64,000 bases of DNA, from contig CAYNTK010000011.1 in the NCBI GenBank assembly GCA_964400285.1, forward strand, positions 1 to 64,000. Direction: 5' to 3'. The notes beneath the pieces were generated by a model that did no database searches, was not told the DNA's origin, and was given only the letters and a program-made list of their open reading frames with translations. Position numbers and translations under genes: made by a program. This DNA is from FEN-1279 sp964400285 (GTDB lineage Bacteria > Bacteroidota > Ignavibacteria > Tepidaquicellales > Tepidaquicellaceae). Positions within the stretch are counted from its first letter, which is position 1. Each line of letters begins with the position of its first letter. Below, in pieces: positions 1 to 8,645 of this stretch.

Positions 1-127
1 GCTCTGTTCCAACAAATAGCAATTTGAAATTTACACACTAAATGGAACGCTATCTAAAGATTTATCCCATAATAATTAAATTTTAATACTGGTTTCTTTT
101 TAGTAATTTTATATAAATTAATAAAAT

Positions 128-463
128 ATGAAAATACAGCTAAAAGATATATGTCACGGTCGGAGCGGGGATAAAGGCGATGCGGCGAACATCGGATTGA
201 TAGCTTATAAAAAGGAAGATTATGAGATTATAAAGAAATATGTGACTGCAAAAAAGGTAAAGGAATTTTTCGAGGGAATTTGCCTTGGAAAAGTTGAACG
301 GTATGAAATGCCGAATATTAATGCTTTGAATTTTGTGTTATATGAAACGCTTGGGGGTGGAGGGACTGTGTCGCTGAAATTGGATGCACAGGGGAAGACA
401 CTGGCATCGGCACTTCTGAGAATGGAGATAGATATCAAGTTGAAAGTAGAAGGTAAAAAGTAG
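128..463 (+). CDS. AtuA-related small protein (AtuA C-terminal ferredoxin-like domain)
   Basis: The 111-residue product matches the small AtuA-related / DUF1446 C-terminal-like family. It has the N-terminal HGRSGDKGDAANIG motif (residues 10-23), the central ALNFVLYETLGGG segment and a closing LDAQGKTLASALL motif. In relatives this domain is fused to, or encoded beside, a larger AtuA protein involved in acyclic terpene or branched acyl-CoA use. Here it stands alone, with at least 127 bases of non-coding sequence upstream. The exact reaction is unknown. The last codons run through a 7-nt periodic array (see findings). Family call is firm; biochemical role is not. Confidence 0.85.
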   Translation: MKIQLKDICHGRSGDKGDAANIGLIAYKKEDYEIIKKYVTAKKVKEFFEGICLGKVERYEMPNINALNFVLYETLGGGGTVSLKLDAQGKTLASALLRMEIDIKLKVEGKK

Positions 464-511
464 AAGTTTTATATTATAAAGAATTTATTTTGCCTCATAC
501 TTTATACTACC
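443..511. repeat. Inverted heptad-repeat pair with no gene between
   Basis: Three consecutive heptads lie at 443-463 (AAAGTAG, AAGGTAA, AAAGTAG). After a gap of about 34 bases, 498-511 reads TACTTTA TACTACC, which approximates the reverse complement of the same unit. The first array forms the 3' end of the preceding gene. The layout resembles the short-unit arrays flanking the two four-helix-bundle genes at 35.1 and 36.9 kb, but encloses no gene. It could be an empty or decayed copy, or chance in A+T-rich DNA. Confidence 0.35.
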
Positions 512-579
512 AAATAAAGAAATAAAAATTTATTAAAGAGTAGATTTTAAAGTAAAATTAAAATATAAAAGAAAGAGCG

Positions 580-1669
580 ATGTTTGAACAACAGAAATAC
601 AGATTAAAAGAGCCGAAAGAAAAGCTTGCGACATTGCGGAGGTTTCTTTGAAATCGATGAGAAAATAGAAAAGATAAAAGAATTAGAAAAAGAAACAGAG
701 AAGCAAGATTTTTGGAATGATAATAAAGCGGCACAAAAAATCTTGCAGGAAATTTCCAATTTGAAAAAATGGGTTGAAGAATATAATTCAGTGGAGAAAC
801 ACTCATCGGATATACAAACATTAATCGAGATGGGCGAAGCTGAGGAAGAAGAATCACTTGAAGCAGAAATAGATGAAGAGATCACGAAACTAATAAAAGA
901 AGTTGATAATCTTGAATTTAGAAATATGCTATCAGATGAAGATGATAAATGCGATGCAATTCTTACAATAAATTCTGGTGCGGGAGGAACCGAGGCACAG
1001 GATTGGGCAGAGATGCTGCTCAGGATGTATTTGAGATATTGCGAAAGAAATAAATTTAAAACAACTCTTGTAGATAGACTCGATGGAGATGGAGCAGGAA
1101 TTAAAAGTGCGACTATAGAAATATTTGGAGAATATGCTTATGGATTTTTAAAAGCAGAAAATGGTGTTCATCGTTTGGTTAGAATTTCACCATTCGATGC
1201 GAATAAAAAGAGGCATACATCATTTGCCGCTGTTTTTGTAACACCGATTATAGATGATACGATAGAGGTTGAAATAAATCAATCGGATTTAAAAATTGAT
1301 ACATTCAGGTCAGGCGGGGCGGGAGGACAGAATGTGAATAAGGTGGAAACAGCAATAAGGATTACACACATACCTACAGGGATAGTAGTTCAGTGTCAGA
1401 ATGAACGCTCACAAATGCAGAATAAAATGAATGCGATGAAGATGTTGAAGTCTAAACTATATATGATGGAAAAGGAAAAAGAACTCGAGAAACTTTCAGC
1501 AATAGAAAAATCAAAAAAGAAAATCGAGTGGGGAAGCCAGATAAGGAGTTATGTGTTCCATCCTTATAATATGGTAAAAGACCACAGGACAAATTATGAA
1601 ACATCGGACACTCAATCCGTAATGGATGGAGAGATAGATGAATTTATAAGAACATATTTATTAAGCTAA
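580..1669 (+). CDS. prfB: Peptide chain release factor 2, expressed by programmed +1 frameshift
   Basis: RF2 releases the finished peptide at UGA and UAA codons. Translation starts at ATG 580 and runs 23 codons to an in-frame TGA at 649-651. A +1 shift at CTT 646-648 continues into the long frame (GAA at 650), giving about 362 residues, close to the usual 365. In the shifted product, the RF2-type SPF tripeptide recognising stop codons falls near residues 203-205 (RISPFDANKKRHTSFA). The catalytic GGQ lies near 248-250 (SGGAGGQNVNKVE). The natural prediction from TTG 626 would miss the true N-terminus. The permease gene follows after 3 bases. Confidence 0.96.
638..651 (+). promoter_or_regulatory. 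prfB programmed +1 frameshift site
   Basis: An internal Shine-Dalgarno-like GGAGG (638-642) is followed by a 3-nt spacer TTT and the slippery CTT TGA (646-651). This is the classical autoregulatory arrangement: low RF2 slows termination at the UGA and the anti-SD interaction promotes slippage into the +1 frame. The reading frame is closed by TGA in frame 0 and continues intact in +1, so the shift is required for full-length RF2. Confidence 0.95.
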
Positions 1670-1672
1670 AAT

Positions 1673-2887
1673 TTGAATTACAAATATTTCATTGCAAAGA
1701 GATACTTATTTTCAAAAAAAGATTCCAAGTTTGTATCTTTCATCACGTACATTGCAATACTTGGTGTAGCATTAGGTGTAGCAACATTGATAGTTACGGT
1801 TTCGATTTTAAAGGGGTTTGAAAAAGAAATAAAAGATAAAGTTGCAGGATTAGTATCACATATACAAATCACTTCGTTTTTACCCGAGGGATTAAGCAAT
1901 TATGATAATACGATAAAGCAGATAAAAGATAGTATTCCCGAAGTTACTGGAATATCGCCTTATGTTCAGAGAGAAGCGGTGATACGATATAAAGAAAATA
2001 TTGAAGGGATTTTACTGAAAGGGATTGTTCAGAGTACGGATTTATCTACTACTCGGAATCGAATTTTAAAAGGTGAATTTAATCTCGAAAAAGTAGACAC
2101 GATTTTTTCAAGACTGCTTATTGGTGAAAAACTTGCAAATAAGCTTGGAGTGAGTGTAGGGACGAAGGTGATTGTATTTGGTTTGCAGGGAATACCCTCA
2201 CCAATGAATCCTCCTAAAATAAAACAATTTATTGTAAGCGGAATTTACGAAACAGGATTAAGGGAATATGATGATGTTTTAATTTACACAGATTTAACTA
2301 CTACACAAAAACTTTTTGATTATGACAATAGAGTAACAGGAATTGAAATTAAATTAAATAATATAGATAATGTGGAGCATATTACTTCGAGATTAAAAAT
2401 AATGCTCGACTATCCGCATTTCCCGAAATCACTATTTAGATTATACAAAGGTCTTTTTTCGTGGGTAGAATTGCAGAAAGCACCGACACCGATAATACTT
2501 GGATTAATAATAATAGTTGCAACTTTTAATATAATAGGAACGCTTTTGATGTTGATTCTCGAGAAAACCCAATCTGTGGGAATAATAAAATCACTTGGTG
2601 CCTCAAATTTAGACATAATGAAAATATTTCTATTCGATGGAATTATCATAGGGATAATAGGAATAATAATAGGCAATGTCATAGGATTTGGATTATGTCT
2701 TGCTGAATTAAAATATAAGTTTTTTAAGTTACCAGAAATTTATTATATGAAGAATGTTCCGATATTATTGCAAATGGATACATTTATATTAATTTCGCTA
2801 ATAACTTTTTTACTTGTTTTTCTTGCTACGATAATACCTGCATATCTTGCTTCCAAATTCGACCCTGTTAAATCGTTGAGGTTTTAG
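1673..2887 (+). CDS. LolC/LolE-type ABC transporter permease (FtsX family)
   Basis: The 404-residue protein has the MacB/FtsX layout. A short cytoplasmic start (NYKYFIAKRYLFSKK) leads to TM1 at about 20-45 (FVSFITYIAILGVALGVATL), followed by a large periplasmic domain to about 265. Three C-terminal membrane helices follow (about 275-300, 320-345, 370-395), ending PVKSLRF. LolC/E homologues extract lipoproteins from the inner membrane together with an ATPase (LolD) not in this window. The start is TTG at 1673, 3 bases after prfB, with no better ATG in range. Substrate is inferred from family only; it could be a generic FtsX-like permease. Confidence 0.85.
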   Translation: MNYKYFIAKRYLFSKKDSKFVSFITYIAILGVALGVATLIVTVSILKGFEKEIKDKVAGLVSHIQITSFLPEGLSNYDNTIKQIKDSIPEVTGISPYVQREAVIRYKENIEGILLKGIVQSTDLSTTRNRILKGEFNLEKVDTIFSRLLIGEKLANKLGVSVGTKVIVFGLQGIPSPMNPPKIKQFIVSGIYETGLREYDDVLIYTDLTTTQKLFDYDNRVTGIEIKLNNIDNVEHITSRLKIMLDYPHFPKSLFRLYKGLFSWVELQKAPTPIILGLIIIVATFNIIGTLLMLILEKTQSVGIIKSLGASNLDIMKIFLFDGIIIGIIGIIIGNVIGFGLCLAELKYKFFKLPEIYYMKNVPILLQMDTFILISLITFLLVFLATIIPAYLASKFDPVKSLRF

Positions 2888-2890
2888 TTG

Positions 2891-3595
2891 ATGAAATTAG
2901 ATAAATCAAGGAAACGAATTAGAGAGATGTTCGATGATATAGCACCGAAGTATGATTTTTTAAATCATTTGTTTACTCTTAATCAGGATAAGAAGTGGAG
3001 AAAGCAGATAATAAAATATTTGAAAACCTTAAATCGAAATTATGATAATGTTTTAGATATTGCATCCGGGACGGGTGATTTAACTAAGGAATTAATAAAT
3101 CTAAATCCAAAGGAAATATTTTCCTGTGATATTTCAGAAAAAATGATTGATATACAAAAGAAAAAAATAAAAAGTGAAAAGTTAAAAATTGATATTGCTG
3201 ATGTTGTCGATTTGCCTTATGAAGATAATTCGATGGATATAGTTACAATTGGATTTGGAGTAAGAAATTTTGAAAATTTAGAGAAATCTTTAAACGAAAT
3301 CTACAGAGTATTAAATGAAGATGGAATATTAGTAGTGCTTGAAATGTTTTCAAGAAAAAAGAAAAAAGATGATATGTTCGATGTTTATTTTAATAGATTG
3401 ATGCCAAAAGTTGGTAATAAGATTTCAAAAAGTAGTTATGCATATAATTATCTTTTTAACTCTGTGAATAGTTTTTATAAAGTTAATGATTTTAATTTGA
3501 TTGTGGAGAAGAGTGGTTTTAAGACTATACTTTGTAAAAACAATTTTTTAGGTATTGTTTATACAGTTTATTTTCAAAAACTTAATAGGAATTAG
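2891..3595 (+). CDS. menG: Demethylmenaquinone/ubiquinone C-methyltransferase
   Basis: This is a class I SAM methyltransferase that performs the last C-methylation of menaquinone (or ubiquinone). The N-terminal FDDIAPKYDFLNHLFTLNQD block and the SAM-binding LDIASGTGDLTKEL are UbiE/MenG signatures, as are GFGVRNFENLEKSLNE and the C-terminal NSFYKVNDFN region. The length of about 234 residues is normal. ATG 2891 is preferred; a TTG sits directly before it. It abuts the permease stop with essentially no gap. The quinone type cannot be read from this gene alone; menaquinone is the more likely in this phylum. Confidence 0.92.
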   Translation: MKLDKSRKRIREMFDDIAPKYDFLNHLFTLNQDKKWRKQIIKYLKTLNRNYDNVLDIASGTGDLTKELINLNPKEIFSCDISEKMIDIQKKKIKSEKLKIDIADVVDLPYEDNSMDIVTIGFGVRNFENLEKSLNEIYRVLNEDGILVVLEMFSRKKKKDDMFDVYFNRLMPKVGNKISKSSYAYNYLFNSVNSFYKVNDFNLIVEKSGFKTILCKNNFLGIVYTVYFQKLNRN

Positions 3596-3604
3596 ATAAT
3601 AAAT

Positions 3605-4273
3605 ATGTTTGCATTAATAACGGGATTATTAGCGGGGGCTTTGCACGTATGGTCGGGACCTGACCATTTAACGGCAATTGCTCCACTTGCAGTTCGTTCT
3701 AAGAAAAAATCTTGGTCTACCGGTTTCAGGTGGGGAATTGGGCATTCAGTAGGTGTTGCTTTGGTAGGGGGATTATCACTTATTTTGAGGGAGATTATTC
3801 CAATAGAAGCTATATCAGGATGGAGTGAAAGATTAGTAGGTATTATGCTAATATTAATTGGTATTTGGGGGTTTAGAAAGGCATTTCAAACAAGAATTCA
3901 TGAACATAGACATAATCACGATGGTGAGGAGCATACACATTTTCATATACATAAAAATCCCAAAATACACGAGAAACCCGAAGCACATATACATATGCAT
4001 GCGGCATTAGGAATTGGAATTTTACATGGATTTGCAGGGAGTTCGCATTTTGTGGGCATTTTACCCGCACTTGCGTTTTCTACAACATTGCAATCTGTAA
4101 TATATATAATTGCTTTTGGAATTGGAACGATAGTATCAATGGTTTTATTTGCATCGGGAATAGGATTTATGAGTGAAAAATTCTCATTTAGTAATGAAAA
4201 AGCATATAAATGGTTAATGTCTATATGTTCAACAGCAGCGTGTATAGTAGGAGTATTTTGGTTAATAATGTAG
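3605..4273 (+). CDS. NicO/UreH-like metal transporter with a His-rich loop
   Basis: This is a 222-residue polytopic membrane protein of about six helices. The first helix carries GALHVWSGPDHLTAIAPLAV (H14, D20, H21), resembling the HAxxxDH nickel/cobalt signature of NicO/RcnA/HoxN relatives. A second motif is HGFAGSSH (about 141-148). Between helices lies a loop at about residues 99-132 with roughly a dozen histidines, typical of divalent-metal binding. Nickel or cobalt transport or efflux is inferred; the UreH-like family also contains proteins of unproven function. It lies 9 bases after menG and upstream of rpsR. Confidence 0.75.
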   Translation: MFALITGLLAGALHVWSGPDHLTAIAPLAVRSKKKSWSTGFRWGIGHSVGVALVGGLSLILREIIPIEAISGWSERLVGIMLILIGIWGFRKAFQTRIHEHRHNHDGEEHTHFHIHKNPKIHEKPEAHIHMHAALGIGILHGFAGSSHFVGILPALAFSTTLQSVIYIIAFGIGTIVSMVLFASGIGFMSEKFSFSNEKAYKWLMSICSTAACIVGVFWLIM

Positions 4274-4351
4274 AAGAATTTGTGAAATATAAACGAATTG
4301 AAAATTTAACAGAAAATTCGTAAATTTAATGATAAAAATTTAAAAAATTTA

Positions 4352-4639
4352 ATGAAAAAGGTAAAAGCACAAAACAATTACAAGTTAACACAGCAAATAG
4401 CTACAAAGAAACCAACACAACAGAAAAAAAGAGACCCTTTTAAAGAAAAAGGTATTGATAGTTTTATAGATTTTAGAGATGTGAAGTTATTGACCAGATT
4501 TCTTAATGAACAGGGTAAAATATTGCCAGCAAGAATAACAGGAGCAACAGCAAAAATGCAAAGAAAACTTACGACTGCTGTTAAAAGAGCGAGACATCTT
4601 GCATTTTTACCATTTGTAAGCGAAGGCACGAGATATTAA
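4352..4639 (+). CDS. rpsR: 30S ribosomal protein bS18
   Basis: The product is 95 residues and matches bS18. A basic N-terminal extension precedes the conserved core FIDFRDVKLLTRFLNEQGKI, ITGATAKMQRKL and VKRARHLAFLPF. bS18 sits on the 30S platform beside bS6. The gene is not next to rpsF, ssb or rplI here, unlike in many bacteria, and is followed directly by a clear terminator, so it probably forms its own unit or ends the preceding one. Confidence 0.96.
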   Translation: MKKVKAQNNYKLTQQIATKKPTQQKKRDPFKEKGIDSFIDFRDVKLLTRFLNEQGKILPARITGATAKMQRKLTTAVKRARHLAFLPFVSEGTRY

Positions 4640-4663
4640 AAATAAATTTATATTCAAATAATA

Positions 4664-4697
4664 AACTCTCGAATAAAAAAATTCGGGAGTTTTTTTA
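4664..4697 (+). terminator. Rho-independent terminator after rpsR
   Basis: The arms AACTCTCGAAT (4664-4674) and ATTCGGGAGTT (4681-4691) pair over 11 positions with one G-T wobble around a 6-nt A loop, followed by a T run. The converging phosphatase gene ends just downstream at 4713. Confidence 0.85.
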
Positions 4698-4712
4698 TTG
4701 TAATATTTTGCT

Positions 4713-6437
4713 TTATTGCTTTTTCTTTAAAACAATCAAAGTAATATCATCGTGTTGAGCTAATCCTTTAGCAAATAAATTAATTTCATTATTAATAATT
4801 TGAATCAATTCATCAGAAGATTTGTCTAAGTTTGCAATGGAAGTATTATGCAATCTTTTTTCACCAAATTCTTCATTATTAAAATTAACAGCTTCAGTAA
4901 CACCATCGGTATAAAAAATAATTATATCATTATCATTTAAAAATATTTGTCCAGATTCATATATCACGTCATTTTGCATAACACCGAGCATCAATCCACC
5001 TTTATCCAGAGAGGTAATTCCATTTTTAGATAAATGTAAAGGAGGATTATGCCCTGCATTGATATAGGTGAACGTATGTTTTTCAGAATCAAGAATTCCC
5101 CAGAAAAAAGTTATAAATTTTTCAACAGTAGTATTTTCATAAATTAATTCATTAATTTTTTTTGTTACGTCTATTAAATTAAAATTATTTTCATCATATA
5201 ATTTAAGAAAAGAATGAATAGCAGACTGAATATTAGACATTAACAATGATGCAGGAGTTCCTTTACCTGAAACATCAGCAATAGCTATAGCATATTTCGA
5301 ATTGGAAAGTCGAATAATATCGTAGTAGTCACCTCCAACCTGAAGAGCAGGAATGTTAATAGCAGATATTTGATAATTTTTTATATCAGGTAAAATTTTA
5401 GGCAGAAGTGCTTCTTGCATTTCTCTTGCAATTTTAAGTTCGTTTTCAATTTTTTGTTTTTCAATAAATTCATTAAACAGGACTGTATTATCGAGAGAAA
5501 TAATACATAAGTTTAGTATAGATTCAAGATATTGCAAGTCTTCTTGGGTAAATTCTTTTTTATTTAATCTATTTCCAAGACAAACGATAGATTCAACTTT
5601 TCCATTATTTTTTATTGGTAAAACGAGTTTATAGTTTTTTTTCGATAAAAAATTGATAGCATAATTTTTTGAAATATTATTAATTAAAATAGTATCATTT
5701 ATTTCTTCAAGTGAATTTAGAAATTCATTATCAATAAAGATGTCATTTTTACTATTTAATAGATAAAATTTATCTGACCTGAATTTTGAAAAAATAAGAA
5801 GGTCTTTTACACCAAAATTTCCGAGCAAAGTATAATTAAGAAGTCTTATAATTTTATTTTTATCTTGAAAATTAGAGTTTAGCTCTTTACTTAATTCAAA
5901 AAGAGATTTAAGCTGGTTTATTTGGATATTTAGGTTTTCGTTTAAAATTCTAATTTCATTGAATTTCAATGAATTATCAATTGCAGGTGCGGAAATATTC
6001 AAAATTGTTTCTATAAACACTGTTTCTTCTTTAGTGATTAAAGTATTTCCAATTTTTTTTCCGAGGCACAGGACGCCAAGAAGTTTATTTGTAAAAAATA
6101 TTTTAAAAAAATAATTAAAATTATTATTAATAAAAAAGTTATCTTTATTATAAAAGTCCTCCGAACTAAAAATCGATAAACGAGGAAATTCGAATTCAAT
6201 TTCTTGATTTTTTAATTTTTGGTTTAAACCTTTTACAGTTTTAATGATATAAGAATTATTATTTTTGTTTTGATTTTTAATTAGAAACATACCTTTTAAT
6301 ATCATCATTTTGCCCATAATACTGAGTAAAATGTTTCCAAAGATAAAATCGAGTTCAAGATTACTATTGACAAGTTGAGAAAATTCAATTAAAGAGTTTA
6401 ATTCGATTTGTTTTTTTATAGGGTCAGATTTTTCCAT
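4713..6437 (-). CDS. GAF-containing PP2C/SpoIIE-type serine phosphatase (RsbU-like)
   Basis: The 574-residue soluble protein has two GAF-like sensor regions (roughly residues 15-155 and 190-325) joined by a helical linker. A C-terminal SpoIIE-type PP2C phosphatase domain covers about 345-574. Metal-binding acidic motifs are visible: VGGDYYD, IADVSGKG, FYTDGVTE and DDITLIVL. The AREMQEALLPK helix typical of RsbU-like phosphatases precedes the domain. Family role: dephosphorylation of a phospho-STAS antagonist. It is the last gene of a three-gene minus-strand set with a switch kinase and STAS protein. The signal sensed by the GAF regions is unknown. Confidence 0.9.
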   Translation of the reverse strand: MEKSDPIKKQIELNSLIEFSQLVNSNLELDFIFGNILLSIMGKMMILKGMFLIKNQNKNNNSYIIKTVKGLNQKLKNQEIEFEFPRLSIFSSEDFYNKDNFFINNNFNYFFKIFFTNKLLGVLCLGKKIGNTLITKEETVFIETILNISAPAIDNSLKFNEIRILNENLNIQINQLKSLFELSKELNSNFQDKNKIIRLLNYTLLGNFGVKDLLIFSKFRSDKFYLLNSKNDIFIDNEFLNSLEEINDTILINNISKNYAINFLSKKNYKLVLPIKNNGKVESIVCLGNRLNKKEFTQEDLQYLESILNLCIISLDNTVLFNEFIEKQKIENELKIAREMQEALLPKILPDIKNYQISAINIPALQVGGDYYDIIRLSNSKYAIAIADVSGKGTPASLLMSNIQSAIHSFLKLYDENNFNLIDVTKKINELIYENTTVEKFITFFWGILDSEKHTFTYINAGHNPPLHLSKNGITSLDKGGLMLGVMQNDVIYESGQIFLNDNDIIIFYTDGVTEAVNFNNEEFGEKRLHNTSIANLDKSSDELIQIINNEINLFAKGLAQHDDITLIVLKKKQ

Positions 6438-6463
6438 ATCAGGAAAATGAAAATTTTGAAAAA

Positions 6464-6880
6464 TTAAATGTTTTTAACCAGAGTTAGCTCATTAAAATTA
6501 TTGACGGAATGTAAGTATTCGATTTTATCCATAAATTTTTTCATAAGTGGAATTCCGAGACCTCCAACTTTATATTTTGCGAAATATTCCTTCATATCGG
6601 GAAGAGAGTGCTTATTAGGGTCAAATTCATCACCGTTGTATGATATTTTGACAATAAACTGATTATTTTTAATATGATTTTCTATGTCAATATTATGATT
6701 TTCATCAAATTTATAAGTATGTTTAATAATATTTGTGCAAGCTTCATCAACAGCTAAAATAATTTGGTTAATTTTATTAATATCAGAAAGATATTTTTTA
6801 GCTCTTTCTTCGATGAAATTTCTCACCTGAATAAGATTTTTGGTGGAACTACTTATCGATATTTTATTAATATTTTCCAA
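6464..6880 (-). CDS. Anti-sigma-factor type serine kinase (RsbW/HATPase-like)
   Basis: The 138-residue GHKL ATPase has an N-box (AVDEACTNIIKHTYK, with the E..N pair) and a G-box (GGLGIPLMKKFMDKIEY). This is the RsbW/SpoIIAB-like switch kinase family, which phosphorylates a STAS antagonist and otherwise binds a target such as a sigma factor. It lies 26 bases upstream of the phosphatase gene and 6 bases after the STAS gene. No sigma factor is encoded in the cluster, so its target is not evident. Confidence 0.88.
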   Translation of the reverse strand: MENINKISISSSTKNLIQVRNFIEERAKKYLSDINKINQIILAVDEACTNIIKHTYKFDENHNIDIENHIKNNQFIVKISYNGDEFDPNKHSLPDMKEYFAKYKVGGLGIPLMKKFMDKIEYLHSVNNFNELTLVKNI

Positions 6881-6886
6881 ATTATT

Positions 6887-7237
6887 TTAGACTTGATTAA
6901 ATTTTTCAATAGATTCAGCTTCTTCCTTATATATCTCAAATAAAATTGGAAAACCAAGCATATCGAAAATATTGTAAATTTTATCGCTCATTTTACATAG
7001 TTTTATATCGCCCGAATTATTTCTAATAGTCTCTATATAAGCCATGAAAACACCAAGTCCAGCACTACTTATGTAAGATAATTTTTCAAAATTAACAATG
7101 ATTTTAAATTTGTTCTCTCCTATAAGCTTTTCAAAAGATTTTTCGAGTTCGATAGAAGTATGTGCATCGAGAAATCCTTGTAGGTATAAAATTACAATAT
7201 CATTGTCAGTTTTTTCAACAATATTAAATTCTTCCAT
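6887..7237 (-). CDS. STAS-domain anti-sigma factor antagonist
   Basis: This is a 116-residue single STAS domain. The helix after the central strand reads NFEKLSYISSAGLGVFMAYIE, with the conserved SS serine pair that the partner kinase phosphorylates. It is the first gene of the partner-switching set (STAS, kinase, phosphatase) and diverges from anmK. The STAS protein would release the kinase's bound target when dephosphorylated; this role is inferred from family and context. Confidence 0.88.
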   Translation of the reverse strand: MEEFNIVEKTDNDIVILYLQGFLDAHTSIELEKSFEKLIGENKFKIIVNFEKLSYISSAGLGVFMAYIETIRNNSGDIKLCKMSDKIYNIFDMLGFPILFEIYKEEAESIEKFNQV

Positions 7238-7401
7238 TTTTTTTATTATTTTTCAGGAAAATCTATAAAAAAAACCTTAAAATAAATGATAATAATTACA
7301 TCATATTTTCCTAATTATATATACTATGTTTTATGATATAAGTTACAGTAAAATTCATAGAATATGAAAATTAATTCGTATATATTTATTAAAATAAATC
7401 T

Positions 7402-8583
7402 GTGAATTTAGTCGAATTAATTAATAAAAAAGAACGAAAAGTAATAGGAATACTATCGGGGACTTCGGTAGATGCAGTTGATATAGTTTTATTGAAAATA
7501 AAAGGAAATGGTGTAAAGACAAAGATACAAGTTATTGATTTCCAACCATTTAAAATAAATAACAAAATCAAGGAATATATCTTTAAATGTTCCAGAAAAG
7601 AGGAGAATGATGTTGAAGATATATGCAAACTAAATTTTCTCATAGGTAATCTTTTTGCAAATTGTATAAACAAATTTTTAAGAACAAAAAATATACATAA
7701 AAGCGAAATCGATATAATTGGTTCTCATGGGCAAACTATATATCATATACCGAAGGGAATAAATTTATTTGGTTTCAGAACAAAATCAACATTACAAGTT
7801 GGTGATGCATCTGTAATAGCTAATTTGACTGGAATTACAACTATAGGTGATTTTAGGACTGCGGATGTAGCTGTAGGAGGCGACGGAGCTCCTTTAGTTC
7901 CATATCTCGATTATATTTTGTTTTCACATAAAAGAAAATCGAGAATTTTAATTAATATAGGTGGAATAGCAAATTTAACTTATTTAAAAGAAAGTGGGGG
8001 TATAAAAGATGTAATAGCATTTGATACAGGACCGGGAAATATGATAATTGATGGATTAACGATGAAATTTTTTAAAAAAAGATATGACAAAGACTCAAAG
8101 ATTGCATTAAATGGAAAAGTTAATAAAAAATTATTTGAATTTATTTGTAAAGAAGATAAATATTTTAAATCTAAACCACCAAAATCAACTGGTAGGGAAT
8201 ATTATGGTAAAGATTTTCAAGATAAAATTATAAAAAAATCCAAGAATATAAGTAAAGAAGATATTTTAAGAACGGTGACTGAATATACAGCGTATAGTAT
8301 ATATTTTAATATAAAGCATTTTATAAAGAGTTCTGAAATATCTGAAATATTTGTTAGCGGTGGTGGTTCAAATAATAAAATTATTATGAATTCATTGACG
8401 ACATATTTTTTGGATTCAAAAATAAAGAAGCTTGAATACAAAGGAATTAATGCAGAGAATAAAGAAGCTGTATTATTTGCAGTTTTAGCGAATGAAACGA
8501 TTTCTCAAAATTATAATAATGTTCCATCAGCAACAGGTTCAAAAAAGCAAGTTTTACTTGGGAAAATATGCCCAGTTATTTAG
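7402..8583 (+). CDS. anmK: Anhydro-N-acetylmuramic acid kinase
   Basis: AnmK phosphorylates 1,6-anhydroMurNAc during peptidoglycan recycling. The 393-residue product begins with the ATP-binding signature GILSGTSVDAVDIVLL. It contains GSHGQTIYH, the conserved IGDFRTADVAVGGDGAPLVP block, INIGGIANLTYL, AFDTGPGNMIIDGL and FVSGGGSNNK. Length is typical (about 370-390). The start is GTG at 7402. It is divergent from the STAS gene, with a 164-base A+T-rich intergenic region. Confidence 0.94.
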   Translation: MNLVELINKKERKVIGILSGTSVDAVDIVLLKIKGNGVKTKIQVIDFQPFKINNKIKEYIFKCSRKEENDVEDICKLNFLIGNLFANCINKFLRTKNIHKSEIDIIGSHGQTIYHIPKGINLFGFRTKSTLQVGDASVIANLTGITTIGDFRTADVAVGGDGAPLVPYLDYILFSHKRKSRILINIGGIANLTYLKESGGIKDVIAFDTGPGNMIIDGLTMKFFKKRYDKDSKIALNGKVNKKLFEFICKEDKYFKSKPPKSTGREYYGKDFQDKIIKKSKNISKEDILRTVTEYTAYSIYFNIKHFIKSSEISEIFVSGGGSNNKIIMNSLTTYFLDSKIKKLEYKGINAENKEAVLFAVLANETISQNYNNVPSATGSKKQVLLGKICPVI

Positions 8584-8645
8584 GATATTTTTTTATAAAA
8601 AAATTTTAAAATTAAAAAATTAAAAATTAAAAATTAAATATAATT

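Noticed and set aside
8610..8645. AAATTAAA-type near-tandem repeats before the epimerase gene
   Set aside because: They are A/T-only and lack an inverted partner or four-helix-bundle gene, so simple composition explains them.
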